A stretch of DNA of 64,000 bases from Rossellomorea sp036867415 (GCF_036867415.1 NZ_JBAJHU010000003.1:248001-312000), one strand, 5' to 3'; shown: positions 52,667-60,888, numbered from the stretch's first letter. Program-made: numbers and translations. The notes: a model not told the origin generated them from the letters alone.

Positions 52667-54535
52667 GTGAGTAGCTTAGCACAGAAAAAAGGCTTCGGAG
52701 CGACTGTTTGGGATTACTTAACTACAGTAGACCATAAAAAGATCGCCATCCTTTACCTCATGTCAGGAGGATTTTTCTTCCTGCTTGGAGGATTAGAAGC
52801 TCTTATTATCCGTATTCAGCTTGCAGTGCCTAATAGTGACTTTATTAGTGCAGGCTTATACAATGAAGTATTGACGATGCACGGTACAACGATGATATTC
52901 TTGGCAGCCATGCCGCTTATATTTGCATTTATGAATGCCGTTGTTCCTTTACAGATCGGTGCTCGTGATGTTGCATTTCCATTCGTGAATTCACTCGGTT
53001 TCTGGTTATTCTTCTTTGGAGGAGTATTCCTTAACCTTTCATGGTTCATGGGCGGAGCACCTGATGCAGGGTGGACATCCTACGCATCATTATCGATTGC
53101 ATCAGAAGGTCATGGTATTGACTTTTACGTATTAGGTTTACAGATTGCCGGTGCAGGTACATTGATTGGTGGTATCAACTTCCTTGTTACGATCATCAAT
53201 ATGCGTGCCCCTGGAATGACATACATGCGTATGCCGTTGTTCACATGGACAGCGTTTGTGACATCAGCACTTATTCTATTTGCATTCCCAGCATTGACAG
53301 TCGGACTATTCTTGATGATGTTTGACCGTATGTTCGGATCGAATTTCTTCGATGTAGCAAATGGAGGGAACACAATCATTTGGGAGCATTTCTTCTGGAT
53401 CTTTGGACACCCGGAAGTATACATCCTTGTATTGCCGGCTTTCGGTATTTTCTCTGAAATCATTCCGCATTTCTCAAGGAAACGTTTGTTTGGATATTCT
53501 TCCATGGTATTCGCGACCGTATTGATCGGTTTCTTAGGATTCATGGTATGGGCCCACCACATGTTCACGGTAGGTCTTGGTCCAATCGCGAATGCGATCT
53601 TTGCCGTAGCGACTATGGCTATTGCAGTTCCGACTGGTATTAAAATCTTTAACTGGCTTCTCACGATGTGGGGAGGAAGCATGAAATTCACAACTCCTAT
53701 GTTGTACGCAGTTGCTTTCATTCCTTCATTCGTCGCAGGTGGAGTGACAGGTATCATGCTTGCCTCTGCAGCAGCTGACTATCAATTCCATGATACGTAT
53801 TTCGTAGTAGCTCACTTCCACTATGTTATTGTCGGCGGGGTAGTATTTGCACTATTGGCAGGTACTCACTACTACTGGCCTAAAATGTTCGGTACGATGC
53901 TAAATGATTTCCTTGGGAAAATCTCATTCTGGTTGTTCTTTATCGGATTCCATTTAACATTCTTCATCCAGCATTTCTTAGGGCTTATGGGTATGCCGCG
54001 CCGTATCTGGAAATTCTTGCCTGGTCAAGGGTTTGAAACCGGGAACCTTGTAAGTTCGATTGGAGCAGGATTCATGGGTGCAGCTGTTATCATCCTGGTC
54101 TTCAATATCATAATGACGCAAGTAAAAGGCGTTAAAGTAGGAAATGACCCTTGGGGTGACGGTCGCACAATCGAATGGGCGATTCCATCTCCGCCACCAT
54201 TCTATAATTTCAAGCAAACACCGCTTATCCGTGGTTTGGACGCTTACTGGTTAGAGAAAATGGAAGGGAAGAATGGACTCACTCCGGCTGAACCGATTGG
54301 TGATATTCACATGCCGAATAACTCGATCTTGCCATTAGTCATCTCATTCGGATTGTTTGTTGCCGCTTTCGGTGCCATGTATCGTCCCGATGGAGAGGCT
54401 TGGGCACTGCCGGTATTAGTCATCGGTTTGCTCATTACTTTGGGATCAATGTTCCTGAGATCTGTAATTGATGATCATGGATATCATATTCACAAAGAAG
54501 ATTTAATGGATGATGATAAAGGGGGTAAGGCATAA
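52667..54535 (+). CDS. ctaD: caa3 oxidase subunit I (CtaD)
   Basis: A 622-residue heme-copper oxidase subunit I: about 14 TM helices. Low-spin heme and Cu-B ligands are seen in MHGTTMIF, FWIFGHPEVYILVLP (His-Tyr cross-link) and the twin His of WAHHMFTVG and VAHFHYVIVGG. It reduces O2 and pumps protons. The start is GTG 52667 after AAAGGGAGG. The stop overlaps the ctaE ATG by one base. Confidence 0.98.
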   Translation: MSSLAQKKGFGATVWDYLTTVDHKKIAILYLMSGGFFFLLGGLEALIIRIQLAVPNSDFISAGLYNEVLTMHGTTMIFLAAMPLIFAFMNAVVPLQIGARDVAFPFVNSLGFWLFFFGGVFLNLSWFMGGAPDAGWTSYASLSIASEGHGIDFYVLGLQIAGAGTLIGGINFLVTIINMRAPGMTYMRMPLFTWTAFVTSALILFAFPALTVGLFLMMFDRMFGSNFFDVANGGNTIIWEHFFWIFGHPEVYILVLPAFGIFSEIIPHFSRKRLFGYSSMVFATVLIGFLGFMVWAHHMFTVGLGPIANAIFAVATMAIAVPTGIKIFNWLLTMWGGSMKFTTPMLYAVAFIPSFVAGGVTGIMLASAAADYQFHDTYFVVAHFHYVIVGGVVFALLAGTHYYWPKMFGTMLNDFLGKISFWLFFIGFHLTFFIQHFLGLMGMPRRIWKFLPGQGFETGNLVSSIGAGFMGAAVIILVFNIIMTQVKGVKVGNDPWGDGRTIEWAIPSPPPFYNFKQTPLIRGLDAYWLEKMEGKNGLTPAEPIGDIHMPNNSILPLVISFGLFVAAFGAMYRPDGEAWALPVLVIGLLITLGSMFLRSVIDDHGYHIHKEDLMDDDKGGKA

Positions 54536-55164
54536 TGCACGCTGAAGAAAAATTCACGCCTAAGACCTGGCCGGCCTCCCCTGAAAAGGCGACCCTTGAG
54601 GGGAAAAATAAGTTCATGGGATTCTGGTTCTTCCTTGGTGGGGAAACAGTTCTGTTCGGATCACTTTTTGCCACTTATTTAGCTTTGAAAAATAAAGTGC
54701 CAAGTGATAGCCATGCATTGACAACTGATATTTTTGATCTTCCTTTGTCATTTGTAGCTACTATGCTGCTTTTAACTAGTTCATTAACAAGTGTTTATGC
54801 AATGTATCACATGAAGAATTATAATTTTCAGCGGATGCAGGCATGGTTACTGATCACTGTATTATTGGGTGCAGGATTCTTAGGTTTGGAAATTTACGAA
54901 TTCAATCATTACGTACATGAATACGGGCATACTTTTACTAGTAGTGCGTTTGGTTCTGCATTTTACGCGCTGGTCGGTTTCCACGGAGGACACGTGGCTT
55001 TCGGTCTTCTTTGGATCATCAGCTTGATGCTTCGAAATGCAAAACGGGGATTGAACCTTTACAACGCACCTAAGTTCTATTTAGCTTCACTTTACTGGCA
55101 CTTTATCGACGTTGTGTGGGTATTTATCTTTACAGTAGTATACTTAATGGGAATGGTGGGATAA
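54535..55164 (+). CDS. ctaE: caa3 oxidase subunit III (CtaE)
   Basis: A 209-residue, five-TM subunit III with NKFMGFWFFLGGETVLFGSLFATY (about 23-46), HGGHVAFGLLWI and LYWHFIDVVWVFIF at the end. It stabilises subunit I. ATG 54535 overlaps the ctaD stop (TAATG), with GGGGGTAAGG as ribosome site inside ctaD: translational coupling. Confidence 0.96.
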   Translation: MHAEEKFTPKTWPASPEKATLEGKNKFMGFWFFLGGETVLFGSLFATYLALKNKVPSDSHALTTDIFDLPLSFVATMLLLTSSLTSVYAMYHMKNYNFQRMQAWLLITVLLGAGFLGLEIYEFNHYVHEYGHTFTSSAFGSAFYALVGFHGGHVAFGLLWIISLMLRNAKRGLNLYNAPKFYLASLYWHFIDVVWVFIFTVVYLMGMVG

Positions 55165-55168
55165 ACTG

Positions 55169-55501
55169 ATGGCGAATCAACAATCAAATTCAGGTAACCC
55201 AAGTGTAGATTACGAATATCGTCGTAAGAAAAATGCAGAAGACATGAGAATGCAGCTTACTTCCTTTATGCTGATGATATTCTTGACATTGGTTGCGTTC
55301 ATAACTGTTGCAGGTGATTTTGATAAGTACTTCGTTGTACCATTCATCCTGCTTTTGGCTGTAGTGCAACTGATCTTTCAATTATATTATTTCATGCATA
55401 TGAGTCATAAAGGTCATGAGGCTCCTTCATTGTTCCTGTACTCTGGTGCACTTGTTGCATTTATCACAGTGTTAACATTTTTAACGATCGTATGGATCTA
55501 A
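55169..55501 (+). CDS. ctaF: caa3 oxidase subunit IV (CtaF)
   Basis: A 110-residue protein with three TM helices (about 30-48, 54-74, 86-108) after a polar N-terminus, matching COX4-type CtaF (LQLYYFMHMSHKGHE-like text: FQLYYFMHMSHKGHEAP). Starts 4 nt after the ctaE stop. It is followed by a terminator and a repeat cluster, so ctaG is on a separate transcript here. Confidence 0.95.
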   Translation: MANQQSNSGNPSVDYEYRRKKNAEDMRMQLTSFMLMIFLTLVAFITVAGDFDKYFVVPFILLLAVVQLIFQLYYFMHMSHKGHEAPSLFLYSGALVAFITVLTFLTIVWI

Positions 55502-55502
55502 T

Positions 55503-55540
55503 AAAAGAGCCAGCCAATTTATAAATTGGCTGGCTTTTAT
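55503..55540 (+). terminator. Terminator of ctaBCDEF
   Basis: AAAAGAGCCAGCCAATTT and its complement (18-bp arms, short AT loop) followed by TTTATTTA. Confidence 0.93.
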
Positions 55541-55548
55541 TTATACTC

Positions 55549-55630
55549 ATCCAAAAAGGCAAAGAGCGCCTTTATGACTGCCCTGTCTTATGCTTGTCGC
55601 CTCTGAGCAAGCCGCCTCCGCTTTTCTATT
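55549..55630 (+). repeat. Repeat type B, 5'-truncated copy
   Basis: Begins in the middle of the unit (CCAAAAAGGCAAAGAGCGCC) and contains the whole right arm GCCTCTGAGCAAGCCGCC and the flank CTCCGCTTTTCTA. The left arm is missing. Confidence 0.8.
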
Positions 55631-55754
55631 GTCCAGCTCCGGCGGCTAGAGGCTCGAGACATAAGCCATGCCATCCAAAAAGGCAAAGAGCGCCTTTGTG
55701 GCTGCCCTGTCTTATGCTTGTCGCCTCTGAGCAAGCCGCCTCCGCTTTTCTATT
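55631..55754 (+). repeat. Repeat type B, copy 3
   Basis: A full unit: GTCCAGCTCCGG, GGCGGCT/AGCCGCC, AGAGGC/GCCTCT, GACATAAG/CTTATGCTTGTC, inner GGC..GCC, flank CCTCCGCTTTTCTA. Directly abuts the next copy. Confidence 0.85.
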
Positions 55755-55878
55755 GTCCAGCTCCGGTGGTCTGCTCCCGTCTGAAAATTAACCTTCGGCT
55801 TTTGAGGCAAAAGAGCGCCTCTAAAGCCAAAGAACATTTTTCAGAGGGAGCAAAACGCCCACCTCCGCTTTTCTAATT
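55755..55878 (+). repeat. Repeat type B, copy 4 (stem wholly replaced)
   Basis: Flanks GTCCAGCTCCGG and ACCTCCGCTTTTCTA are kept, but the stem is new: GGTGG/CCACC, TGCTCCC/GGGAGCA, TCTGAAAA/TTTTCAGA, GGCTTT/AAAGCC, GAGGC/GCCTC around AAAAGAGC. Pairing is conserved where sequence is not. Confidence 0.85.
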
Positions 55879-55903
55879 GTCAAGAACTTGTCATTACATG
55901 ACG

Positions 55904-55932
55904 TTGAAGTGGGGGGAGGTTGTCAGTATAAT
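55904..55932 (+). promoter_or_regulatory. ctaG promoter
   Basis: TTGAAG (55904-55909), 17-bp spacer, TATAAT (55927-55932), 36 bp before ATG 55969. Confidence 0.75.
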
Positions 55933-55968
55933 AAAGGTATAGGTTTTAAAGTGAAGTGAGGTGAGGAA

Positions 55969-56874
55969 ATGTCATTGGGTATTTTTGGATTTCAGGCTTT
56001 ATGGAGCCCGTATTTCATTTTGGCATTAGTGTTTATTACAGCGGTCTATTTTTTAGTTACCGTAAAGTGGAGAGACAGCTTCAAGGAGAGTGTTCCGCTC
56101 ACTCGAAAAGAAGCCGTTTATTTTATATTGGCTATGATTCTTTTGTATGCAATCAAGGGTTCACCTGTAGAGGTGATGAGTACGATATTATTCTCTGCTC
56201 ATATGACCCAGATGGCTCTTCTTTATTTAGTCGTAACACCGCTTATCATTTTGGGAATTCCCAATTGGATTTGGAAAGCTGCAATTAATTTTCCGGCTGT
56301 GAAACCTGTATTCAAATTTATGACAAAGCCGTTAATTGCTTTGTTAACTTTCAATATCACTTTTTCCATATACCATATTCCCCTGGTATTTGATAACGTC
56401 AGAACCGATGTGACACTTCATGGTTTGGCAACGGTCATTCTGTTCTTATTTGCACTATTCATGTGGTGGCCGCTAATAAATCCTGCTGATGAGGACATTG
56501 ATTTGAGCGGTTTAAAAAGAATCGGGTATATTTTGGGCAGCGCAGTACTATTGACCCCTGCATGTGGATTGATCATTTTTGCTGAAAATCCGCTTTATGC
56601 ACCTTATTATGATCCGCAGGAATTCATGAAATCCTTAGCCCTTTGTGTTCCAGTCGATACACTCCAAGGTCTGACCTTGACAGGTCCGGAATTATTCACA
56701 TCAATGTCGACTCTGAATGATCAGCAGCTTGGCGGGGTCATCATGAAAATCATTCAGGAGATCGTCTTTGGAGTCTTGCTTTTTAATCTTTTCTTTCAAT
56801 GGTACAGAAAAGATTTGGAAAGACAAGAAAGCCAATCCTACGATCCGATTGTCGATCCGGCTCCGACAGAATAA
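55969..56874 (+). CDS. ctaG: Cytochrome c oxidase assembly factor CtaG
   Basis: A 301-residue, seven-TM protein of the caa3_CtaG family: SAHMTQMALLYLVVTPLIILGIP (about 66-88), FMWWPLINP, LLTPACGLIIF and a final TM with IMKIIQEIVFGVLL. It is needed for making active caa3 oxidase, probably in Cu-B delivery. ATG 55969 has AGGTGAGG upstream and the promoter at 55904. Confidence 0.93.
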   Translation: MSLGIFGFQALWSPYFILALVFITAVYFLVTVKWRDSFKESVPLTRKEAVYFILAMILLYAIKGSPVEVMSTILFSAHMTQMALLYLVVTPLIILGIPNWIWKAAINFPAVKPVFKFMTKPLIALLTFNITFSIYHIPLVFDNVRTDVTLHGLATVILFLFALFMWWPLINPADEDIDLSGLKRIGYILGSAVLLTPACGLIIFAENPLYAPYYDPQEFMKSLALCVPVDTLQGLTLTGPELFTSMSTLNDQQLGGVIMKIIQEIVFGVLLFNLFFQWYRKDLERQESQSYDPIVDPAPTE

Positions 56875-56944
56875 TTTGGAAGGCAGAGTTTGCTGAATGC
56901 TGCCTGTCTTACATAGAACAATAACAGAAAAGTGAGGACTATTA

Positions 56945-57406
56945 ATGGGTGTTCCAATTTTACCAACCATAAGTACCAGCTTTATTGTCATTAGTGCAAT
57001 CACGGTCGCAATCGGCTGGTGGCAAATCAAACAAAGAAAAATTGAACAGCATCAGGGAACGATGACCCTGGCTGGTATTTTTGCACTGATTTTCTTTATC
57101 ATTTATGCCAGCAGGACGATTTTTATCGGAAATACATCTTTTGGCGGTCCTGACGATATTAAGATTTATTATACAATCTTCTTGATTTTCCATATTACCC
57201 TGGCAACAACGGGGGCTGTATTCGGTTTAATGAGTTTATGGACGGGTTATAAAGAGAAACTCGCTAGACATCGTAAACTTGGACCCGTCACAAGCTTTAT
57301 TTGGTTTTTTACTGCCATAACAGGAGTGGCTGTCTACCTCCTTTTATATGTGATCTATGAAGGTGGAGAAACCACCTCGGTCATCAAAGCGATACTAGGC
57401 AACTGA
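56945..57406 (+). CDS. DUF420 membrane protein (CtaM/YozB-like)
   Basis: A 153-residue, four-TM protein of the DUF420 family (ILPTISTSFIVISAITVAIGW, positions about 5-25; H in QHQGTMTL; FHITLATTG). S. aureus CtaM and B. subtilis YozB belong here; CtaM is required for heme-copper oxidase activity. It follows ctaG by 70 nt and is probably cotranscribed, which supports a role in oxidase assembly. Confidence 0.85.
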   Translation: MGVPILPTISTSFIVISAITVAIGWWQIKQRKIEQHQGTMTLAGIFALIFFIIYASRTIFIGNTSFGGPDDIKIYYTIFLIFHITLATTGAVFGLMSLWTGYKEKLARHRKLGPVTSFIWFFTAITGVAVYLLLYVIYEGGETTSVIKAILGN

Positions 57407-57410
57407 CTTC

Positions 57411-57448
57411 AAAAGTTCGCATAAGGATAATCTTATGCGAACTTTTTT
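57411..57448 (+). terminator. Terminator of ctaG-DUF420
   Basis: AAAAGTTCGCATAAG, GATAAT loop, CTTATGCGAACTTTTTT. Confidence 0.93.
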
Positions 57449-57511
57449 GTGTTCCAAAAGGAATCATCCTCTTTCTGTCGAATCTACAATTGAGAGAGGG
57501 GAGATTGACAG

Positions 57512-58666
57512 GTGGAGAATAAAATCAGGAAACTAAGACAGTCTCATTATGAAGCGTCTTTGCAATTATCTGAATATGCATTTCAATATGAAGTCCCTGA
57601 GGAAAAAAGAAAAAACAGACTGGAACAGTTAAATAAGCAGGAAGTTTATGGTATTTTTAATGATGAAATATTGACTGCTAAACTCCATCTATTGCCGCTT
57701 GAAATTTGGTTAGGGGAAGAAAGTTTTTCAATGGGCGGCATAGCTGGGGTAGCAACGTACCCTGAATATAGGAGAAAGGGATATATCAGGTCTTTAATCT
57801 CTCATTCATTGGAGCACATGAAGAACCAAGGGATGTCGCTTTCCATGCTTCACCCTTTTAATATTGATTTTTACAGGAAGTTCGGCTGGGAGATCTTTGC
57901 CTATATTGATAAGCTGTACTTGAAGAAGAAAGATTTACAGCCAATGAAAGTAGTAAAGGGTGAGATCAAGAGATTTAATAAGGCCACTTACCCAAATGCC
58001 CTGCACGACATTTACGACCAATATTCAAGGAACCATAATGGGATGCTCGTCAGGACAGAAGATTGGTGGAAAGAAAGAAGCATCACGGACCTTTGGATTG
58101 CAATCTATTATGATGAAGGAATGGTTCCTCAAGGATATATTAGTTATGAAGTGAAAAATGAAAAAATGAAGGTTGAAGAATTCATTCCACTGACATCAGC
58201 TGCAAGACAAGGGTTATGGAATTACATATGTCAGCACGACTCGATGATCAATGAAGCAGAGCTGGTTCTGAACCCACAGGAACCGCTGCCTTATTTACTC
58301 AAAGATCCGCGGGTCATAATAGAGAAGCATCCTTATTTTATGAGTCGGATCGTTGTGGTCGAAAGATTTCTGAACAGCTATTTGTCAAAGGTGGGGTTTG
58401 ATGAATGTCTCCAACTATCCATCAAAGATCATCATGCCGTCTGGAACAACCGTACTTATAAAATGGATAATCATGAAGTCAAGGAAGGGAACCCATCAGA
58501 AAGTAGTGTTGTGATGAACATCAATACGTTTACTGCACTCATCTTTGGAGTGCATACACCACAAGCATTGCATGCAATGGGGCAAATTGAAGGAAAGAGA
58601 GAGGATGTTTCCAAACTTACAAAACTTACACAGCCGTACAGTCCGTTTTTCTATGATTTCTTTTAA
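57512..58666 (+). CDS. Eis-like GNAT N-acetyltransferase
   Basis: A 384-residue protein of the Eis type: GNAT domain 1 (1-145) with acetyl-CoA loop YPEYRRKGYIRSL, degenerate GNAT domain 2 (about 150-280) and a C-terminal SCP2-like domain (about 285-384). In Eis the free C-terminal carboxylate is catalytic; here the protein ends YDFF. It could acetylate aminoglycosides, polyamines or protein lysines; not decidable. The start is GTG 57512 after GAGAGGGGAG. Not part of the B. subtilis cta-ylb region. Confidence 0.85.
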   Translation: MENKIRKLRQSHYEASLQLSEYAFQYEVPEEKRKNRLEQLNKQEVYGIFNDEILTAKLHLLPLEIWLGEESFSMGGIAGVATYPEYRRKGYIRSLISHSLEHMKNQGMSLSMLHPFNIDFYRKFGWEIFAYIDKLYLKKKDLQPMKVVKGEIKRFNKATYPNALHDIYDQYSRNHNGMLVRTEDWWKERSITDLWIAIYYDEGMVPQGYISYEVKNEKMKVEEFIPLTSAARQGLWNYICQHDSMINEAELVLNPQEPLPYLLKDPRVIIEKHPYFMSRIVVVERFLNSYLSKVGFDECLQLSIKDHHAVWNNRTYKMDNHEVKEGNPSESSVVMNINTFTALIFGVHTPQALHAMGQIEGKREDVSKLTKLTQPYSPFFYDFF

Positions 58667-58677
58667 AGGCTATACAG

Positions 58678-58708
58678 AGGCCCAGCCAGATTAATCCGGC
58701 TGGGCCTA
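58678..58708. terminator. Hairpin between the convergent Eis-like and YtvI-like genes
   Basis: AGGCCCAGCC pairs with GGCTGGGCCT. There is no T-tract, so termination efficiency is uncertain. Confidence 0.6.
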
Positions 58709-58712
58709 ATCA

Positions 58713-59771
58713 TTACACTTTGAAGTTTGTTTTAATGATGCCTGCTTCCTTCGCTGAGTTGAAGACGATTAAGATAAGCGGGCCAATTATAAAGCCAAGG
58801 ATTCCAAACATCTTTAGGCCAAGATACATGGCAATCAATGTAGCCAGAGGAGAGAGGCCGATATGGGTACCCATTACTTTAGGTTCCACCGTTCTCCTGA
58901 TGATGAGCAAGATAGCTGCGAGTACCGCCAGCTGGGTGCCTAAGGCGATATTCCCAGTGATGAGGTGGAAAAGTGCCCATGGACCGAGAATGACGATGGA
59001 CCCTATAAGGGGGATGAAATCTATGATCCATATTACAAGTGACATCACAACCGCAACTTCAGGGGAGATAAAGAGTAATCCAATCAGTGACACAAGGAAT
59101 ATGATTACACTCACGAGAAACTGGGCTTTAAAGAATCCGAAAATGACAAAAGAGAGACGCGAAGTCATAAAATTCACTTTCTCGGCAGTCCGTTCGGTAA
59201 GATGACTGAAAATCGAATGTTTAATACCAGGCAGATCCAGCATAAATAAGAACAAGGCAATCAAATAGACCAGGAAGCTTACAAGATAACTTGGTATGTA
59301 TGACAAAAATGCACTGATTTTTTCGATGTTCAACGAACTAAGTATCTTGGTTTTAGCTGAGTTTAAGAAATTTTGTACTTCTTCGCTGAATCCGGTAACA
59401 ACTTCATTTGGCAGGTCTTCTGCAGCATCCAACAGTCTTTCCTCATAATCCAGCCAAATATCACTTAACTGATTGATATATTTTGGCGTGTCCTCAATTA
59501 GTTTGATTCCTTCTCCGACTACTTTGGTCGTAACAAAGAAAGCGGACAGACTTATCAATAACAAAAATATGATAAAAACAGATAAAACCGCTATTTTTCT
59601 GTTTGTGGAAAATCGCTTTTGAGTGAACTTAACTGCAGGCTCTAAAAATAGTGCGGTAATGAGAGCAGTAATTAAGGGGACTGATATTGGCAAAATAAAA
59701 AAACATAATAATGCCAGAATGATGATACTAATAATAATGATAAAAAATTTTTTGGTGAAGAACTTGGACAA
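58713..59771 (-). CDS. AI-2E family transporter (YtvI/PerM-like)
   Basis: A 352-residue UPF0118 membrane protein: about eight TM helices, a soluble segment at 60-150 between TM3 and TM4, and the family end GLSPLATLIAMYLGLKMFGILGFIIGPL (positions about 310-337). Members range from AI-2 exporters to Na+/H+ antiporters and the sporulation protein YtvI. The start is TTG 59771, 7 nt after AAAGGGG. Monocistronic. Confidence 0.88.
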   Translation of the reverse strand: MSKFFTKKFFIIIISIIILALLCFFILPISVPLITALITALFLEPAVKFTQKRFSTNRKIAVLSVFIIFLLLISLSAFFVTTKVVGEGIKLIEDTPKYINQLSDIWLDYEERLLDAAEDLPNEVVTGFSEEVQNFLNSAKTKILSSLNIEKISAFLSYIPSYLVSFLVYLIALFLFMLDLPGIKHSIFSHLTERTAEKVNFMTSRLSFVIFGFFKAQFLVSVIIFLVSLIGLLFISPEVAVVMSLVIWIIDFIPLIGSIVILGPWALFHLITGNIALGTQLAVLAAILLIIRRTVEPKVMGTHIGLSPLATLIAMYLGLKMFGILGFIIGPLILIVFNSAKEAGIIKTNFKV

Positions 59772-59887
59772 TTGAGAACCCCTTTCTGACGTTTCCTCTT
59801 ACTATTTATTATATTAAAGTAGAGTTAGAATGAACAGTAGGGAAGCACTGAATCTTTAATATTTTTGTGAATGTGATTTATTTAAAT

Positions 59888-59928
59888 AAAAACCCCTGAA
59901 AACCAATAAACGTTTTCAGGGGTTTTTC
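59888..59928 (-). terminator. Terminator, probably for ylbA (minus strand)
   Basis: AAAACCCCTGAAAAC pairs with GTTTTCAGGGGTTTT; T-tracts on both exits. No plus-strand gene ends here, so it most likely ends the ylbA transcript after the repeats at 59931-60222. Confidence 0.8.
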
Positions 59929-59930
59929 GA

Positions 59931-59969
59931 TAGGCTTGTCGCCTCTGGGCGAGGTGCCTTCGATTTTAG
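59931..59969 (+). repeat. Repeat type B, right-arm fragment
   Basis: TAGGCTTGTCGCCTCTGGGC followed by GAGGTGCCTTCGATTTTAGT is the right arm and flank of a unit; the left half is absent. Confidence 0.7.
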
Positions 59970-59973
59970 TGTC

Positions 59974-60097
59974 GTCCAGCTCCGGCGGCTAGAGGCTCGA
60001 GACATAAGCTAAGCCAGCCAAAAAGGCAAAGAGCGCCTTTGTGGCTCACTCATCTTATGCTTGTCGCCTCTGGGCGAGCCGCCTCCGCTTTTGGTAT
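59974..60097 (+). repeat. Repeat type B, copy 5
   Basis: A full unit with GGCGGCT/AGCCGCC, AGAGGC/GCCTCT, AGCC..GGC/GCC..GGCT inner stem and the flank CCTCCGCTTTTGGTAT. Confidence 0.85.
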
Positions 60098-60098
60098 C

Positions 60099-60222
60099 GT
60101 CCAGCTCCGGCGGCTAGAGGCTCGAGACATAAGCTAAGCCACCCAATAAGGCAAAAAGCGCCTTTTTGGGTGGCTCATCTTATGCTTGTCGCCTCTGGGC
60201 AAGCCGCCTCCGCTTTTGGTAT
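60099..60222 (+). repeat. Repeat type B, copy 6
   Basis: As copy 5, but the inner stem is GCCACCCAA/TTGGGTGGC with AAGGC/GCCTT. The end of the unit touches the ylbA stop codon (60222-60224). Confidence 0.85.
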
Positions 60223-60581
60223 TACCAAGCGAATTCTGTTGCTTCTTTTTTTACGTCAGCGATTAGTTTTTCGCATGATGTGAGGAGGTGTTTAGGGAAA
60301 TCTTCGCCTTCACCGTATTCTACACCGTGCGGGTAGTAATGCTTGCCTAATAGCGGTGTCATCAGTTGGATGACGGCATCATGCTTGCCCACGTCGCCTT
60401 CCACGGCAAGACCTTGAATACGAAGGTAATATAGACCTTCTCTGATTTCAAATTTACGGTCATAGGTTACTCTCTCATAATCCCATTGTCCGGCACGTAC
60501 TAATCCGTGGGACTCCATGATTTCATCAAGGCGATTCAAATCTACTTTTAAATTTTCCATTCCACTTGCTTCAAAACGCAT
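60222..60581 (-). CDS. ylbA: YugN-like family protein YlbA
   Basis: A 119-residue protein with the YugN-like text (VRAGQWDYERVTYDRKFE; MTPLLGKHYYPHGVEYGE). Function unknown. ATG 60581 has TAGGAGGGAATTT upstream. Its stop codon overlaps the boundary of repeat copy 6, so the repeats form its 3' UTR. The position before ylbB matches B. subtilis ylbA. Confidence 0.85.
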   Translation of the reverse strand: MRFEASGMENLKVDLNRLDEIMESHGLVRAGQWDYERVTYDRKFEIREGLYYLRIQGLAVEGDVGKHDAVIQLMTPLLGKHYYPHGVEYGEGEDFPKHLLTSCEKLIADVKKEATEFAW

Positions 60582-60888
60582 AAAAATTCCCTCCTATATT
60601 GTCTGGCTCAAGGCTAATTATGGAATCCTTGTGATATCACTATTGTTCCCAATTGCCCATCTGCATTCATCAGGTTAGAAGCATTTATATCGGTAATATG
60701 TAAGATGATACAAAATGCGGTATTTCTCATTCTTAATAATAGTGTAAAATCCCATTTCATGCAATGTCTTGATGATCGGGAATATGTCAATTTCTTTAAC
60801 GGTGTATAAGTCGATGAAGTTAGAGAAAAATATATCAAGATCATTTTATCGGATTCAGTGAAATGAACAAAAATGGAGGAGGAGCAAA
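60582..60888. other. 307-bp ylbA-ylbB intergenic region
   Basis: I see no confident gene. A 76-codon minus-strand frame (60614-60844) has no ribosome site and low-complexity text; it might be a remnant of a degraded gene. AGGAGGAGCAAA just before ATG 60889 is the ylbB ribosome site. Confidence 0.5.

Noticed and set aside
53125..53757. 210-codon minus-strand frame inside ctaD
   Set aside because: Long antisense frame over a well-supported membrane protein gene; no ribosome site, and the product has no recognisable domain.
55594..55791. 65-codon plus-strand frame between ctaF and ctaG
   Set aside because: Repeat-derived frame (same LMLVASEQAASAF text as at 22.5 kb), no ribosome site.
60041..60283. 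80-codon plus-strand frame overlapping ylbA
   Set aside because: Repeat-derived and antisense to the ylbA 3' end.
60614..60844. 76-codon minus-strand frame between ylbA and ylbB
   Set aside because: No ribosome site, unusual composition, no family recognised; at best a gene remnant.
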